From assembly GCF_000429305.1 (NCBI RefSeq), contig NZ_KE386879.1, positions 1 to 64,000 of the forward strand: 64,000 bases of DNA, read 5' to 3'. Under the pieces are notes generated by a model. That model was not told the origin of the DNA. It searched no databases and saw only the letters and a list, made by a program, of their open reading frames with translations. The stretch comes from Desulfovibrio inopinatus DSM 10711 (GTDB taxonomy: Bacteria; Desulfobacterota; Desulfovibrionia; Desulfovibrionales; Desulfovibrionaceae). A program made the position numbers and the translations under genes. Positions 18,366 through 26,548 of the stretch are shown piece by piece; within the stretch, counting starts at the first letter, position 1, and each line of letters starts with the position of its first letter.

Positions 18366-18384
18366 TTCTGCAAGAATGATGCAG
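18366..18384 (-). promoter_or_regulatory. Weak sigma-54-like -24/-12 element toward the NtrC-type operon
   Basis: On the minus strand CTGCATCATTCTTGCAG has the CAT and TTGC parts of a sigma-54 promoter at correct spacing, but the -25 position is T, not G. It lies about 77 nt from the inverted repeat at 18460 and 130 nt before the kinase start, so autoregulation is possible. Confidence 0.3.
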
Positions 18385-18459
18385 CGTTATACGCTGTGGA
18401 GGGTTGAATTGATTATGATCTTTCCGCCTGTCTTGGTCGAACCAGTTGCGAATTTGGAA

Positions 18460-18492
18460 GCCTTTTTTACGAAGTGTAAAAAAAGCTGACAG
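18460..18492. promoter_or_regulatory. Candidate enhancer site, copy A
   Basis: TTTTTTAC (18463-18470), GAAGT, GTAAAAAA (18476-18483) form an inverted repeat with perfect 8-bp arms, followed by GCTGACAG. An almost identical element occurs at 27351-27382. It ends 95 nt before the -24 element of the TauE operon, a normal distance for an NtrC-family binding site. Confidence 0.65.
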
Positions 18493-18584
18493 AGAAAATA
18501 GAAAGAAATTCGACGATCCATGTGATGCCTCCCGACAAAGAAAGCATTTTCAACATGTTGTGACGAAATTCACAAGTCGAGATG

Positions 18585-18601
18585 TCGGCATAGTCCTTGC
18601 C
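18585..18601 (+). promoter_or_regulatory. Sigma-54 promoter of the HK-REC-REC-TauE operon
   Basis: TCGGCATAGTCCTTGCC has GG at 18587-18588 and GC at 18599-18600, the exact 12-nt offset of -24/-12 promoters, with the conserved CA and TTGC. Transcription would start near 18612, about 25 nt before the ATG at 18637. Confidence 0.6.
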
Positions 18602-18636
18602 CTTACAAGTTTGCAGACAGAAGGCAAGGAGATGGC

Positions 18637-20415
18637 ATGAACAGGATCAGCACCTCGCGCAAAGAACGCCCGCAGGGTGAGCAGTATTACAAGCATCTGG
18701 CGAGAAATATGTCGATGAATATTATCGCCGTTGCCTTAGCGCCAATGCTCCTTGTCACGGCTATCTTTATTCACCAATTCCATAGCGCCTACAAAGAAAA
18801 AATCCATGATCATCTGAAAGAGCTTGTCCTTAAGCATCAACATGAGATTGAAACCTATCTCAATCAACAACTCGGACTCATTCGGTTTTTAGCGGACATT
18901 TTCACCAGTGAAGAACTCAGTGATCCGAAGTTTTTAAGTCGTATTCTGGCGTCTTTGCATCGTGAATATGGCCAGCAATTTGTTGATTTGGGATTTGTAG
19001 ACACTGAAGGCAAGCAAGTCGCCTATGCAGGACCATTCCGTTTGGAAGAAGCGTTGTACTCTGGTTCCAAATGGTTTGAGCAGGCACGGGGAGCTTCGAC
19101 CTATATAAGCGATGTCTTTCTCGGGCTTCGTGGGTTACCCCATTTTATCGTGGCTGTTTCCAAAAGTACACCTCATGGAAAGTGCATTCTGCGCGCCACG
19201 GTAGACTTCAACGTTTTCAGTCGTCTGGTAGAAAATATTCGCGTGGGCGAAACCGGTTTTGCCTATATTCTCAATGCCAATAACGAGTTTCAGACTCAAA
19301 TGTTGCCTGGTACTGCCGGTCAGAGTTTCGTCTTACCTCCGGTCCCAACAAAATTTTCCAGCGATATCGTGACGACGAAAATCGTGAGCGATGAGAGCGG
19401 AGAGGAGCACATTGTTGTCATCGTTCCGCTCAAGAATGGTGCATGGCGTCTTGTTTATCAGCAAAGCACCAAAGATGCGTACATGATGCTCATGCGTACC
19501 CGTCTCGTCACAGTCATTGTTCTGATTCTTGGTACGCTGGGGATTGTTACAACCGTTATCTTTCTCTCTCGAAGAATGGCTGCTCGGGTAGCCCGTGCCG
19601 ACTATGAAAAAGCGGATATGGATAAGCAGATGGTGGAGGCCGGTCGTCTGGCTGCCATCGGTGAATTGGCTGCAGGGATTGCACATGAAATTAATAATCC
19701 TGTCGCCATCATGGTGGAAGAAGCGGGTTGGATGGAAGATCTTCTCGAAGATGGTGTTTTATTTCATGAAGATCCGGAAGAGGGTTTGGTCGAATTCATG
19801 CGTGCCCTGCAGCAAATACGCTTGCAAGGGCAACGGTGCAAGGAAATCACCCATAAGTTGCTCCATTTTGCGCGTAAGAGTGGTCAAGATACGCAACGCA
19901 TCGCCGTCGATGAGCTCGTTTTGCAAATCCTGTCTCTTGTGGAGCAACGAGCCAGATATAATAAAGTCAATATTATAAGCCAACTTCATGGCAATCTGCC
20001 TATCGTTTTGGGCTCTTCCACCGAATTACAGCAGGTGGTGCTTAATCTTATCAATAACGCCATTGATGCCATAGGCCGAGAAGGCGGAATGATTGTCGTC
20101 AGTACTGGGAATCGGAAAACTCCTGATGATCCCATGGTCTTTATTCAGGTGGCCGACAATGGCCAAGGAATTCCAGAAGCGAACCTCTCACGTATCTTCG
20201 ATCCTTTTTTCACAACAAAGCCTGTTGGTCAGGGCACAGGGCTCGGCCTCTCCATCTGTTACGGCATCGTAACTCGTATGGGTGGGGATATCGAGGTGCA
20301 AAGTCGTTCGGAAGAAGGGACCGTGTTCACCGTATTGCTTCCTGCCGCCGAGATCCAACACGACGATCTGAATGAACCAGATCAAGACCAACCGGCCTTG
20401 GAGGCGACCCTATGA
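18637..20415 (+). CDS. Sensor histidine kinase of the TauE cluster
   Basis: The 592-residue membrane kinase has TM1 near residues 27-48, a periplasmic sensor region of about 235 residues (probably a Cache-type domain, judged by layout), TM2 near 288-312, then HisKA and HATPase without PAS or HAMP that I could see. The H-box is GELAAGIAHEINNPVAIM, the N-box NLINNAIDAIG, and the ATP lid ADNGQGIPE with GTGLGLSICYG. The ATG at 18637 has AAGGAG 7 nt upstream. The stop overlaps the next gene (ATGA). It is the first gene of an operon with two REC-only proteins, TauE and a membrane protein, and has its own sigma-54 element. Confidence 0.92.
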   Translation: MNRISTSRKERPQGEQYYKHLARNMSMNIIAVALAPMLLVTAIFIHQFHSAYKEKIHDHLKELVLKHQHEIETYLNQQLGLIRFLADIFTSEELSDPKFLSRILASLHREYGQQFVDLGFVDTEGKQVAYAGPFRLEEALYSGSKWFEQARGASTYISDVFLGLRGLPHFIVAVSKSTPHGKCILRATVDFNVFSRLVENIRVGETGFAYILNANNEFQTQMLPGTAGQSFVLPPVPTKFSSDIVTTKIVSDESGEEHIVVIVPLKNGAWRLVYQQSTKDAYMMLMRTRLVTVIVLILGTLGIVTTVIFLSRRMAARVARADYEKADMDKQMVEAGRLAAIGELAAGIAHEINNPVAIMVEEAGWMEDLLEDGVLFHEDPEEGLVEFMRALQQIRLQGQRCKEITHKLLHFARKSGQDTQRIAVDELVLQILSLVEQRARYNKVNIISQLHGNLPIVLGSSTELQQVVLNLINNAIDAIGREGGMIVVSTGNRKTPDDPMVFIQVADNGQGIPEANLSRIFDPFFTTKPVGQGTGLGLSICYGIVTRMGGDIEVQSRSEEGTVFTVLLPAAEIQHDDLNEPDQDQPALEATL

Positions 20416-20840
20416 GTGATGTACGCGTGAATGGAGAACAATATCTTCGGGTCATGCTTGTTGATGATGAGGTCGGCTTTATCGACGTCATGCGCAAACG
20501 TCTCACCCGACGCGGTTTGAATGTCGTGACCGCAGCAAGCGGAGCTGAAGCTGTTAAAATTATGAGGAAAAATGAGTTTGATGTTGTCGTTGCCGATCTC
20601 AAATTGGAGGACATGGATGGAGTCGAACTAATGCGCATTTTGCGCCTGATGGATCCGATGCTGCCTGTGATTATGTTGACCGGTCACGGATCTGAACTTC
20701 CGGCCAAGCAGCTTCGATCAATGGGCGCATTCGATTATTTGGTCAAACCCTGTTCACTCGACGATCTGGTCTGTCGCATTCAAGCGGCAGCTGAAGGAGG
20801 GAAACGCCATGCGTCCGCTACGTGTTCTTGTCGTGGATGA
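20412..20840 (+). CDS. Receiver-domain-only response regulator 1 of the TauE cluster
   Basis: This 142-residue REC protein has MLVDDEVGF, the acceptor Asp in VVVADLKLEDMDG, MLTGHGS and the conserved Lys in YLVKPCSLDD. There is no output domain; the last 20 residues are an unstructured tail. The start overlaps the kinase stop by 4 nt and the C-terminus overlaps the next gene by 32 nt, so the three signalling genes are tightly coupled. The kinase just upstream is the likely phosphodonor. It may act as a phosphate sink or bind a partner protein. Confidence 0.9.
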   Translation: MSDVRVNGEQYLRVMLVDDEVGFIDVMRKRLTRRGLNVVTAASGAEAVKIMRKNEFDVVVADLKLEDMDGVELMRILRLMDPMLPVIMLTGHGSELPAKQLRSMGAFDYLVKPCSLDDLVCRIQAAAEGGKRHASATCSCRG

Positions 20841-21237
20841 TGAAGCCGCCTTCCGCTCCACGCTTATCAAACGCCTGAAACGTCGTGGTGTCGATGTCAT
20901 TGACGCTCCGAATGGTTTGGAGGCGCTGTCTCGGTTGGCTGAAGAGCGTGTGGATGTGGTTGTGCTCGACATGAAAATGCCTGGCATGGACGGCATGGAA
21001 ACATTGGAATGTATCAAAAAAAGTCATGAAGATATCGAAATTGTATTGCTCACTGGGCACGCTGATATCGAAGCAGCCAATCAGGCTATGTCAGGAGGCG
21101 CCTTTGATTACATGTTGAAGCCGATATCCATCGACGAATTACTGCATGTCATTGAAGAAGCGGGAAAGCGAGCCAGTCAGCATCGACAAGATAATAGTTT
21201 GGAAAAGGGAATTCCGCGGTCAGCCACAACCATCTGA
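20809..21237 (+). CDS. Receiver-domain-only response regulator 2 of the TauE cluster
   Basis: This 142-residue REC protein has VLVVDDEAAF, the acceptor Asp in VVVLDMKMPGMDG, LLTGHAD and MLKPISIDE. There is no output domain. It starts inside the 3' end of the preceding REC gene with GGAGGG 8 nt upstream. It resembles the preceding receiver and the two on the other side of the cluster (26089 and 26549), pointing to local duplication. The family likeness is seen; the role in a phosphorelay is inferred. Confidence 0.9.
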   Translation: MRPLRVLVVDDEAAFRSTLIKRLKRRGVDVIDAPNGLEALSRLAEERVDVVVLDMKMPGMDGMETLECIKKSHEDIEIVLLTGHADIEAANQAMSGGAFDYMLKPISIDELLHVIEEAGKRASQHRQDNSLEKGIPRSATTI

Positions 21238-21277
21238 GCGCGAGAACGATAACCTGTAGCCACAAAAGGATACGAAC

Positions 21278-22588
21278 ATGAACTTCTTCAGAGAACTGGG
21301 CGCCTTTATGATGGCGGGGGCAAGGGCGCACGCGCAATGGGAGCTCGAAATGAGTCGGAACATTCTCGGTTCCCGCAAACGGCTCGCCGTGCTGGCGTTG
21401 TTCATTATACCGATTTTTATCATTGGTATCGCGTTTGCTGCCGATATATCCCAGGTCATGCCCGATCTTCCCAAAATGATCGGTGGGAAAAAAGCGTATT
21501 CTCCTGCATTTTATTCTCTTGGAATTTTTCTTGTTTCCATTGCCATTGGCCTTCTCGCCGGGTTCATTACCGGCTGCATCGGTGCCGGAGGAGGATTTAT
21601 TATTGCTCCAGCGCTCATGAGTGCAGGGATTAAAGGGATTTTGGCTGTCGGAACAGACTTGTTCCATATCTTTGCAAAAGCCATCATGGGGAGCGTCATT
21701 CACCGCAAATTGGGCAACGTATCCGTCGCGTTAGCTTTGGTCTTCCTCATTGGAGCCGTGGCTGGAACAACAGGTGGTGGGATGCTCAACCGGTGGTTGT
21801 ATGAACTGAATCCAGTCTTGTCCGATGCATTCATTACAACTATTTATTGCCTCATGCTCGGATTTCTCGGTGCATACGCCATGACCGACTATTTGAAAGC
21901 ATCGCGTGCCATGAAGAAAGGTCCGCAAGTCGTCGACCACGGCGCGCACGGCGGAGGCGAAGGCACCGATTTAGGGAATCTTCCTCGCCTTCTCCAGTCT
22001 ATCAAAATTGCACCAATGATTCGCTTCGATGAGGGGATCACCGAAGGCGGGCGGAGGATATCGTGGGTATTCCTCGTTCTGTCTGGCGCTATCGTCGGGC
22101 TGGCTGCAGGGATCATGGGGGTTGGTGGCGGTTTTCTTACTTTCCCCATTTTCGTCTACATGCTTGGCGTGTCTTCGGCAACAACAGTTGGTACGGATAT
22201 TTTCCAGATTATTTTTACTGCCGGTTATGGCTCCATCACACAGTACGCTATTTACGGCTTTATTTTTTACACCTTGGCGATGGGAATGCTTCTCGGTTCG
22301 TTACTTGGAATCCAAGTTGGAGCGTTGGTCACTAAGGTTGTCAAAGGGATTACAATTCGCGGTTTCTACGCCATGGCTGTTCTTTCCGGGTTTGTGAACC
22401 GGATTTTTGCACTACCAGCCAAGCTGCGCAGTCTGGAAGTGCTCGATATCTCTCCAGCTATGGCTTCGGGCCTTGAGCAAGTCGGCGTATGGGCGTTCTT
22501 TCTCGTTATTGGCGGGTTTGGCCTGTGGGTTTTGAGCGTTTTTATCAAGAACTTGAGTGTACTCAAAGGTGAGGAGGTGATATCATGA
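21278..22588 (+). CDS. TauE/SafE (DUF81) family anion permease
   Basis: TauE/SafE proteins are membrane carriers, several implicated in export of sulfite, sulfoacetate or other small anions. The 436-residue protein has a cytoplasmic N-terminus of about 45 residues, then eight or more membrane segments in two halves. Each half has the family glycine motif: GFITGCIGAGGGFIIAPALM near residue 98 and GLAAGIMGVGGGFLTFPIF near 274, each followed by VGTD-F. The central loop of about 60 residues is His/Gly-rich and cytoplasmic. In a sulfate reducer a sulfur oxyanion is a reasonable substrate, but this is inference. It lies 41 nt after the REC genes and overlaps the next gene by 4 nt. Confidence 0.9.
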   Translation: MNFFRELGAFMMAGARAHAQWELEMSRNILGSRKRLAVLALFIIPIFIIGIAFAADISQVMPDLPKMIGGKKAYSPAFYSLGIFLVSIAIGLLAGFITGCIGAGGGFIIAPALMSAGIKGILAVGTDLFHIFAKAIMGSVIHRKLGNVSVALALVFLIGAVAGTTGGGMLNRWLYELNPVLSDAFITTIYCLMLGFLGAYAMTDYLKASRAMKKGPQVVDHGAHGGGEGTDLGNLPRLLQSIKIAPMIRFDEGITEGGRRISWVFLVLSGAIVGLAAGIMGVGGGFLTFPIFVYMLGVSSATTVGTDIFQIIFTAGYGSITQYAIYGFIFYTLAMGMLLGSLLGIQVGALVTKVVKGITIRGFYAMAVLSGFVNRIFALPAKLRSLEVLDISPAMASGLEQVGVWAFFLVIGGFGLWVLSVFIKNLSVLKGEEVIS

Positions 22589-23271
22589 TCGCCAATCGTA
22601 AGGAATTTTTCGGAGGGATCGGTATGATCGTCCTCTTTTTTGGAGTACTGGCGTTGTTCTTTGCTCCAATCTTTGAAAACGGTACCAATGGTCTGGCCTA
22701 TATGGATAGGTTGTATAACTCCATTTCCAAGGGATCTGTAAACTATATGGAGCAGATTACGGAAAAGGCAAAAGCTCAAGAAGGAAAAACCATTGATGTC
22801 AATCTTTCCATTCCTGCAGAGTTTGAAGAAATTATACCCGCACTGTTGTCGAGTTCCGGTCTGTCTGCTACCGTAGAAGGTGGTAAAGTACATGTTGTTG
22901 GTGATTTAAGTACGATGCTTCTCGCTGTAGTCGCCGATTGTGAGGATATGTACTATAACCGTGGCGACGTTGTTTCTGAGCGACGTGGAATGCGCCCCCG
23001 AGTCGCTATATATGCATGGTGGGACATTCTTCGCAGTATGGATAAGCAGCTCAAAAAGCAAAAGATGTTTGCTGCAGCAAGCGATGTCATTTATATCATG
23101 AATCGTGGAGTGGAACCGGCATACAATTATTATGGTATCGCCCCACAAAGTATTATGGATAAGATCGGCGTCGTCATTTTCTCTTTGATCTTCTATGTTG
23201 TATATACCCTTTGGTATGGTTTTGCCATCCTATTCATGTTTGAAGGATGGGGACTCAAGCTTGAGCATTGA
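22585..23271 (+). CDS. Membrane-anchored protein of unknown family, TauE partner
   Basis: I do not recognise this 228-residue protein. It has a hydrophobic segment near residues 10-31 (GMIVLFFGVLALFFAPIF), a soluble middle of about 160 residues, and a second segment near 197-222 (VVIFSLIFYVVYTLWYGFAI). This predicts a two-span protein whose middle domain is periplasmic. The start codon overlaps the TauE stop (ATGA) behind a perfect GAGGAGGTGA ribosome-binding site, so it is made with TauE, probably as a subunit. It is the last gene before a strong terminator. Confidence 0.8.
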   Translation: MIANRKEFFGGIGMIVLFFGVLALFFAPIFENGTNGLAYMDRLYNSISKGSVNYMEQITEKAKAQEGKTIDVNLSIPAEFEEIIPALLSSSGLSATVEGGKVHVVGDLSTMLLAVVADCEDMYYNRGDVVSERRGMRPRVAIYAWWDILRSMDKQLKKQKMFAAASDVIYIMNRGVEPAYNYYGIAPQSIMDKIGVVIFSLIFYVVYTLWYGFAILFMFEGWGLKLEH

Positions 23272-23297
23272 TCGACGAAAAAATACCGGTTTATTGT

Positions 23298-23335
23298 GGG
23301 CCGGAACGGGACGGACCCCGTTCCGGCCTTTTTCT
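23298..23335 (+). terminator. Strong intrinsic terminator of the TauE operon
   Basis: GGCCGGAACGGG (23299-23310) and CCCGTTCCGGCC (23317-23328) form a perfect 12-bp stem followed by TTTTTC. It ends the operon 27 nt after the stop of the membrane protein. It argues against any start of the next gene upstream of 23335. Confidence 0.9.
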
Positions 23336-23367
23336 CTCCACTCAACTCGCAAGCGCAAGGACAGATA

Positions 23368-26019
23368 ATGGGATGGTTCGATCGTTTGTTTGGCCGTTCG
23401 GCTGCAAAGCGAGAAAACAGAATTCGCGACATTGCATCGTTGCGAGAAGAATTCAGGCGACGCTATGAACTGTTTCTTTCCATCATACGGGCCAATAACC
23501 AAGCATTGGAAGTCATGTCCGAACTGGATGCGGGTTTGCGTGGTGAGCGTCTGTTCGGCATGGCGTTTGTTCGCTCCAGATCCTTGACTGCTGTGGAGTC
23601 CGCACGAACCATGGCCATGGGGCTTATGGATTTGGCACCACAGAAATATGATGCCTTAGCCGACCGTTTGGCAAAAATGCGCGAGAATATCGAGCCGTGT
23701 CTGCGGTTGCGTACATCGGAGCGTGCGGGACCGTTTGTACTTGATTTTTCCAAAGCAGATCGGGAAAGAGCTGATCTTGTTGGCGGAAAGATGGCAAGTT
23801 TGGCCGAATTGGCTTCGGTCATGCGTGTTGCTGTTCCGGAAGGTTTTGTGATCACTTCCGCCGGGTTTATGCATTTTTTAAAAATGACCGGACTCCAGGA
23901 ACGCATTCAGGAAGGACTTTCCAGTCTTGCATCGGCAGACGACATGGACGATTTGCATCGGCTGAGCCAGCATTTGCAACAAATGGTTATTGCCGCAGAA
24001 GTCCCTGACGATTTGGCTGAAGCCATTTATGCTGCATATGACGATTTGGCGCAACGTCACGAACGTCAACTCCACCTGGCGATGCGATCAAGCGCTGTCG
24101 GTGAAGATTTTGCTTCGATTTCATTTGCCGGTCAGTATCGAACCGAACTCAATGTCAGCCGTGAAAGTTTGCTTACAGCATACAAAGAAGTGGTGGCATC
24201 GAAGTATGGATTGACAGCGATGAGCTATCGCCTTGCTCGTGGAATAGCGGACGAAGAAACACCGATGTGCGTCGGGTGCTTGCGTATGATCAATGCCATA
24301 CGAGGCGGAGTGATGTATACACGCAATCCCATGCCAGGAGGGGAGGAAGAACTGTTGCTCAGCGCGGTGTTCGGTTTGCCGAAGGCCGTTGTTGATGGCA
24401 GCGCACCGAGTGATTTATACGCCATGCGCCGTGGCGGAGCCCCGCTTATTTTGCGGTCGGTCGTGGCCGAAAAGACGTTTCGGTTTGAGTGTGGACCGGT
24501 TGAAGGCGTGCGGAAGGTTTCGTTGCCGGAATCTCAACACCGAGCCTCGGTATTAAGCGTTTCACAGGCGATGGCACTCGCTGAGTTGGGGTTGGCTATT
24601 GAGGCCTTTTATAATCGACCTATGGATGTTGAATGGGCTTTTGATGCAATAGACAACCTTGTTTTACTGCAATGCCGTCCTTTAACGATTGCCGAACCTT
24701 CACTCGAAATTCAGGATGACGTGACAGTTGGTGGTGGAGCTCTCGTGTCGGGTGGTGTCACGGCCAGCCGTGGCGTTGCCGTCGGTAATATCCATAAAGT
24801 GTTTAAAGAAGCTGATATGCTGTCTTTTCCAAAAGGCGCTGTTCTCGTTGCCAGACAATCATCGCCGCGATTGGCGCCGTTGCTTTCTCGAGCTGTCGCC
24901 GTCGTGGCGGAGCAAGGTTCCGTGACGGGACACCTCGCCAATGTTGCCCGTGAATTTGGAGTGCCTGCTCTGTTTGGATTGACCGGAGCACTTGAAATTT
25001 TGCCCGATGCGGGAGTGGTTACCGTTGATGCCGATAACAAAGCCATTTTTGGAGGTACGGTTCCAACGTTACTCACGCGTCGGCCAAGACCGCGTAACCT
25101 TATGGAAGGCAGTACGGTCCTTGCAACGCTCAAAGACGTTTCTCGACACATAGCTCCGTTGACATTGATTGATCCGGATTCCCCGGCGTTTCGTGCATCC
25201 AACTGTGAAACGGTTCATGATGTGACGAGATTTTGCCATGAGAAAGCTGTGCATGAGTTATTTCGATTCGGCAAACATCATGAGAACCCGGAATTTTCGG
25301 GAAAACGTCTAGTCACCAGTGTGACCATGCAGTGGTGGGTACTTGATCTCAGCGATGGTATTGCCAAAGAAATGCCCGGAAAGTATGTGCACCTTGATAA
25401 TATCGTATCCATTCCCATGAGGGCTCTCTGGGATGGTATTATCGCGGTGCCATGGCAAGGCCCGCCCGCTATTGATGGGCGTGGCTTCATGTCGGTCCTG
25501 TTTAACTCGACCATGAATCGATCTCTTGATCCAGCCATGCCGTCACATTATTCCAGTCGCAATTATTTTATGATTTCGAAAAATTTCTGTTCCTTACATT
25601 CACGCTTCGGCTACCATTTTGCTCAGGTCGAATCCATGGTGAGTGAGCATGCTCGGGAAAATTATGCGAGTTTTCGTTTTCAGGGGGGAGCGGCTGACGA
25701 TATGCGACGAGAACGGAGAGTCGCGATGGTGGGGGAACTCCTTGAATTGCATGGCTTTCGGGTGGATTTGCGTGAGGATCGCCTTGCCGCTCGACTCGAA
25801 CGTTTGAGCCGATCTGACATGGAATGTGGATTGCGGGTACTCGGCTATTTGCTCATGCATACACGGCAGCTCGATATGATTATGAATAATGCTGAACAGG
25901 TCGCGCTTGTACGAGCCAGATTACAACGCGAAATGGATCAAGTGTCTGCAATGCGTTGCCGTTGGACCGGCGTTCCTGAGCAGGAAACAGCGGAAGTGCA
26001 CGACAGTTCTCTCGTATAA
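23368..26019 (+). CDS. PEP/pyruvate-binding (PEP-synthase-like) phosphotransfer protein with novel C-terminus
   Basis: The 883-residue protein contains the ATP-grasp pyruvate-binding domain of PEP synthase/PPDK (about 124-445). Visible motifs are VGGKMASLAEL, VPEGFVIT, LAMRSSAVGEDF, SFAGQYRTELN and DVEWAFDAIDNLVLLQCRPLT. A swivelling phosphohistidine domain follows, with the His in SVTGHLANVAREFGVPALFG (about 517-536). The usual C-terminal PEP/pyruvate TIM barrel is absent; about 320 residues of unrecognised sequence take its place. The reaction is therefore unlikely to be standard PEP synthesis. It may transfer phosphate from ATP via His to an unknown acceptor, like rifampicin phosphotransferase relatives. 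The ATG at 23368 has AAGGACA upstream; the in-frame upstream start at 23296 precedes a terminator and is rejected. Confidence 0.85.
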   Translation: MGWFDRLFGRSAAKRENRIRDIASLREEFRRRYELFLSIIRANNQALEVMSELDAGLRGERLFGMAFVRSRSLTAVESARTMAMGLMDLAPQKYDALADRLAKMRENIEPCLRLRTSERAGPFVLDFSKADRERADLVGGKMASLAELASVMRVAVPEGFVITSAGFMHFLKMTGLQERIQEGLSSLASADDMDDLHRLSQHLQQMVIAAEVPDDLAEAIYAAYDDLAQRHERQLHLAMRSSAVGEDFASISFAGQYRTELNVSRESLLTAYKEVVASKYGLTAMSYRLARGIADEETPMCVGCLRMINAIRGGVMYTRNPMPGGEEELLLSAVFGLPKAVVDGSAPSDLYAMRRGGAPLILRSVVAEKTFRFECGPVEGVRKVSLPESQHRASVLSVSQAMALAELGLAIEAFYNRPMDVEWAFDAIDNLVLLQCRPLTIAEPSLEIQDDVTVGGGALVSGGVTASRGVAVGNIHKVFKEADMLSFPKGAVLVARQSSPRLAPLLSRAVAVVAEQGSVTGHLANVAREFGVPALFGLTGALEILPDAGVVTVDADNKAIFGGTVPTLLTRRPRPRNLMEGSTVLATLKDVSRHIAPLTLIDPDSPAFRASNCETVHDVTRFCHEKAVHELFRFGKHHENPEFSGKRLVTSVTMQWWVLDLSDGIAKEMPGKYVHLDNIVSIPMRALWDGIIAVPWQGPPAIDGRGFMSVLFNSTMNRSLDPAMPSHYSSRNYFMISKNFCSLHSRFGYHFAQVESMVSEHARENYASFRFQGGAADDMRRERRVAMVGELLELHGFRVDLREDRLAARLERLSRSDMECGLRVLGYLLMHTRQLDMIMNNAEQVALVRARLQREMDQVSAMRCRWTGVPEQETAEVHDSSLV

Positions 26020-26041
26020 AATATGTGGTGTTACGAGAAAT

Positions 26042-26083
26042 GGCCGGCTTGGATTGTTCACAGACTTCATTTCGAAGCCGGCC
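26042..26083. terminator. Hairpin between convergent operons
   Basis: GGCCGGCTT (26042-26050) pairs with AAGCCGGCC (26075-26083). It sits between the convergent PEP-synthase-like gene and the REC gene and is followed by T-containing but not pure T runs on both strands. A two-way terminator is likely. Confidence 0.55.
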
Positions 26084-26088
26084 GTATT

Positions 26089-26472
26089 TCACGAAAGGGA
26101 AATGTTATTTTTCTGATTGATATGCGCCAAACGGATAACTTTGGCGAGTTCTTCGAGGTCGACGGGCTTGGAGAGGTAGTCATATGCTCCGGCTTTCATA
26201 CCTTTCATACCATCCTCGATACTGGTATGGCCAGAGAGTAAGATAACAGCTGTATACGGAAATTGGTCTTTGATGCGCCGCAGAACCTCCAGCCCATCAA
26301 GATCTGGCATTTTTACATCAAGCACAACGACTTCGCAGGGGGTTTTCGTCATGCGCTTCAACGCATCTGCTCCATTGGCGGCTTCGAAAACCTGAAAACC
26401 ACGCCGTGAGAGACGTTTGACGAGAACCTGTCGAAATCGGGTTTCATCATCGACGAGAAGTACCGATGTCAT
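26089..26472 (-). CDS. Receiver-domain-only response regulator 3
   Basis: The REC domain starts at once with MTSVLLVDDETRF, followed by the acceptor Asp in VVVLDVKMPDLDG, LLSGHTS and YLSKPVDLEE. There is no output domain; the tail ends in NQKNNISLS. From the ATG at 26472 the protein has 127 residues. An upstream ATG at 26556 overlaps the stop of the preceding gene and would add 28 unconserved residues; coupling would favour it, domain length favours 26472. It is the second gene of a two-gene REC operon convergent to the PEP-synthase-like gene. Confidence 0.85.
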   Translation of the reverse strand: MTSVLLVDDETRFRQVLVKRLSRRGFQVFEAANGADALKRMTKTPCEVVVLDVKMPDLDGLEVLRRIKDQFPYTAVILLSGHTSIEDGMKGMKAGAYDYLSKPVDLEELAKVIRLAHINQKNNISLS

Positions 26473-26548
26473 GTTCTCACAACGCTCCTGAAAAAGACTT
26501 GTGGGTCCAAGCGGGGTGTCTGTTCGCCACGCCGGACCCGTTGCAAAG

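Larger units (their letters stand above)
18235..18636. promoter_or_regulatory. 402-nt divergent regulatory region
   Basis: No gene is supported. The region separates the NtrC-type operon (minus) from the kinase-REC-REC-TauE operon (plus). It holds the inverted repeat at 18460-18492 flanked by a good sigma-54 element toward the plus operon and a weaker one toward the minus operon. These are listed separately. Confidence 0.6.

Noticed and set aside
18446-18640. 64-codon frame before the TauE-cluster kinase
   Set aside because: It spans the inverted repeat and the sigma-54 element, has no ribosome-binding site and ends inside the next gene start.
23296-23367. Upstream start for the PEP-synthase-like gene at 23296
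   Set aside because: A strong terminator hairpin lies across this stretch, and the ATG at 23368 has its own ribosome-binding site.
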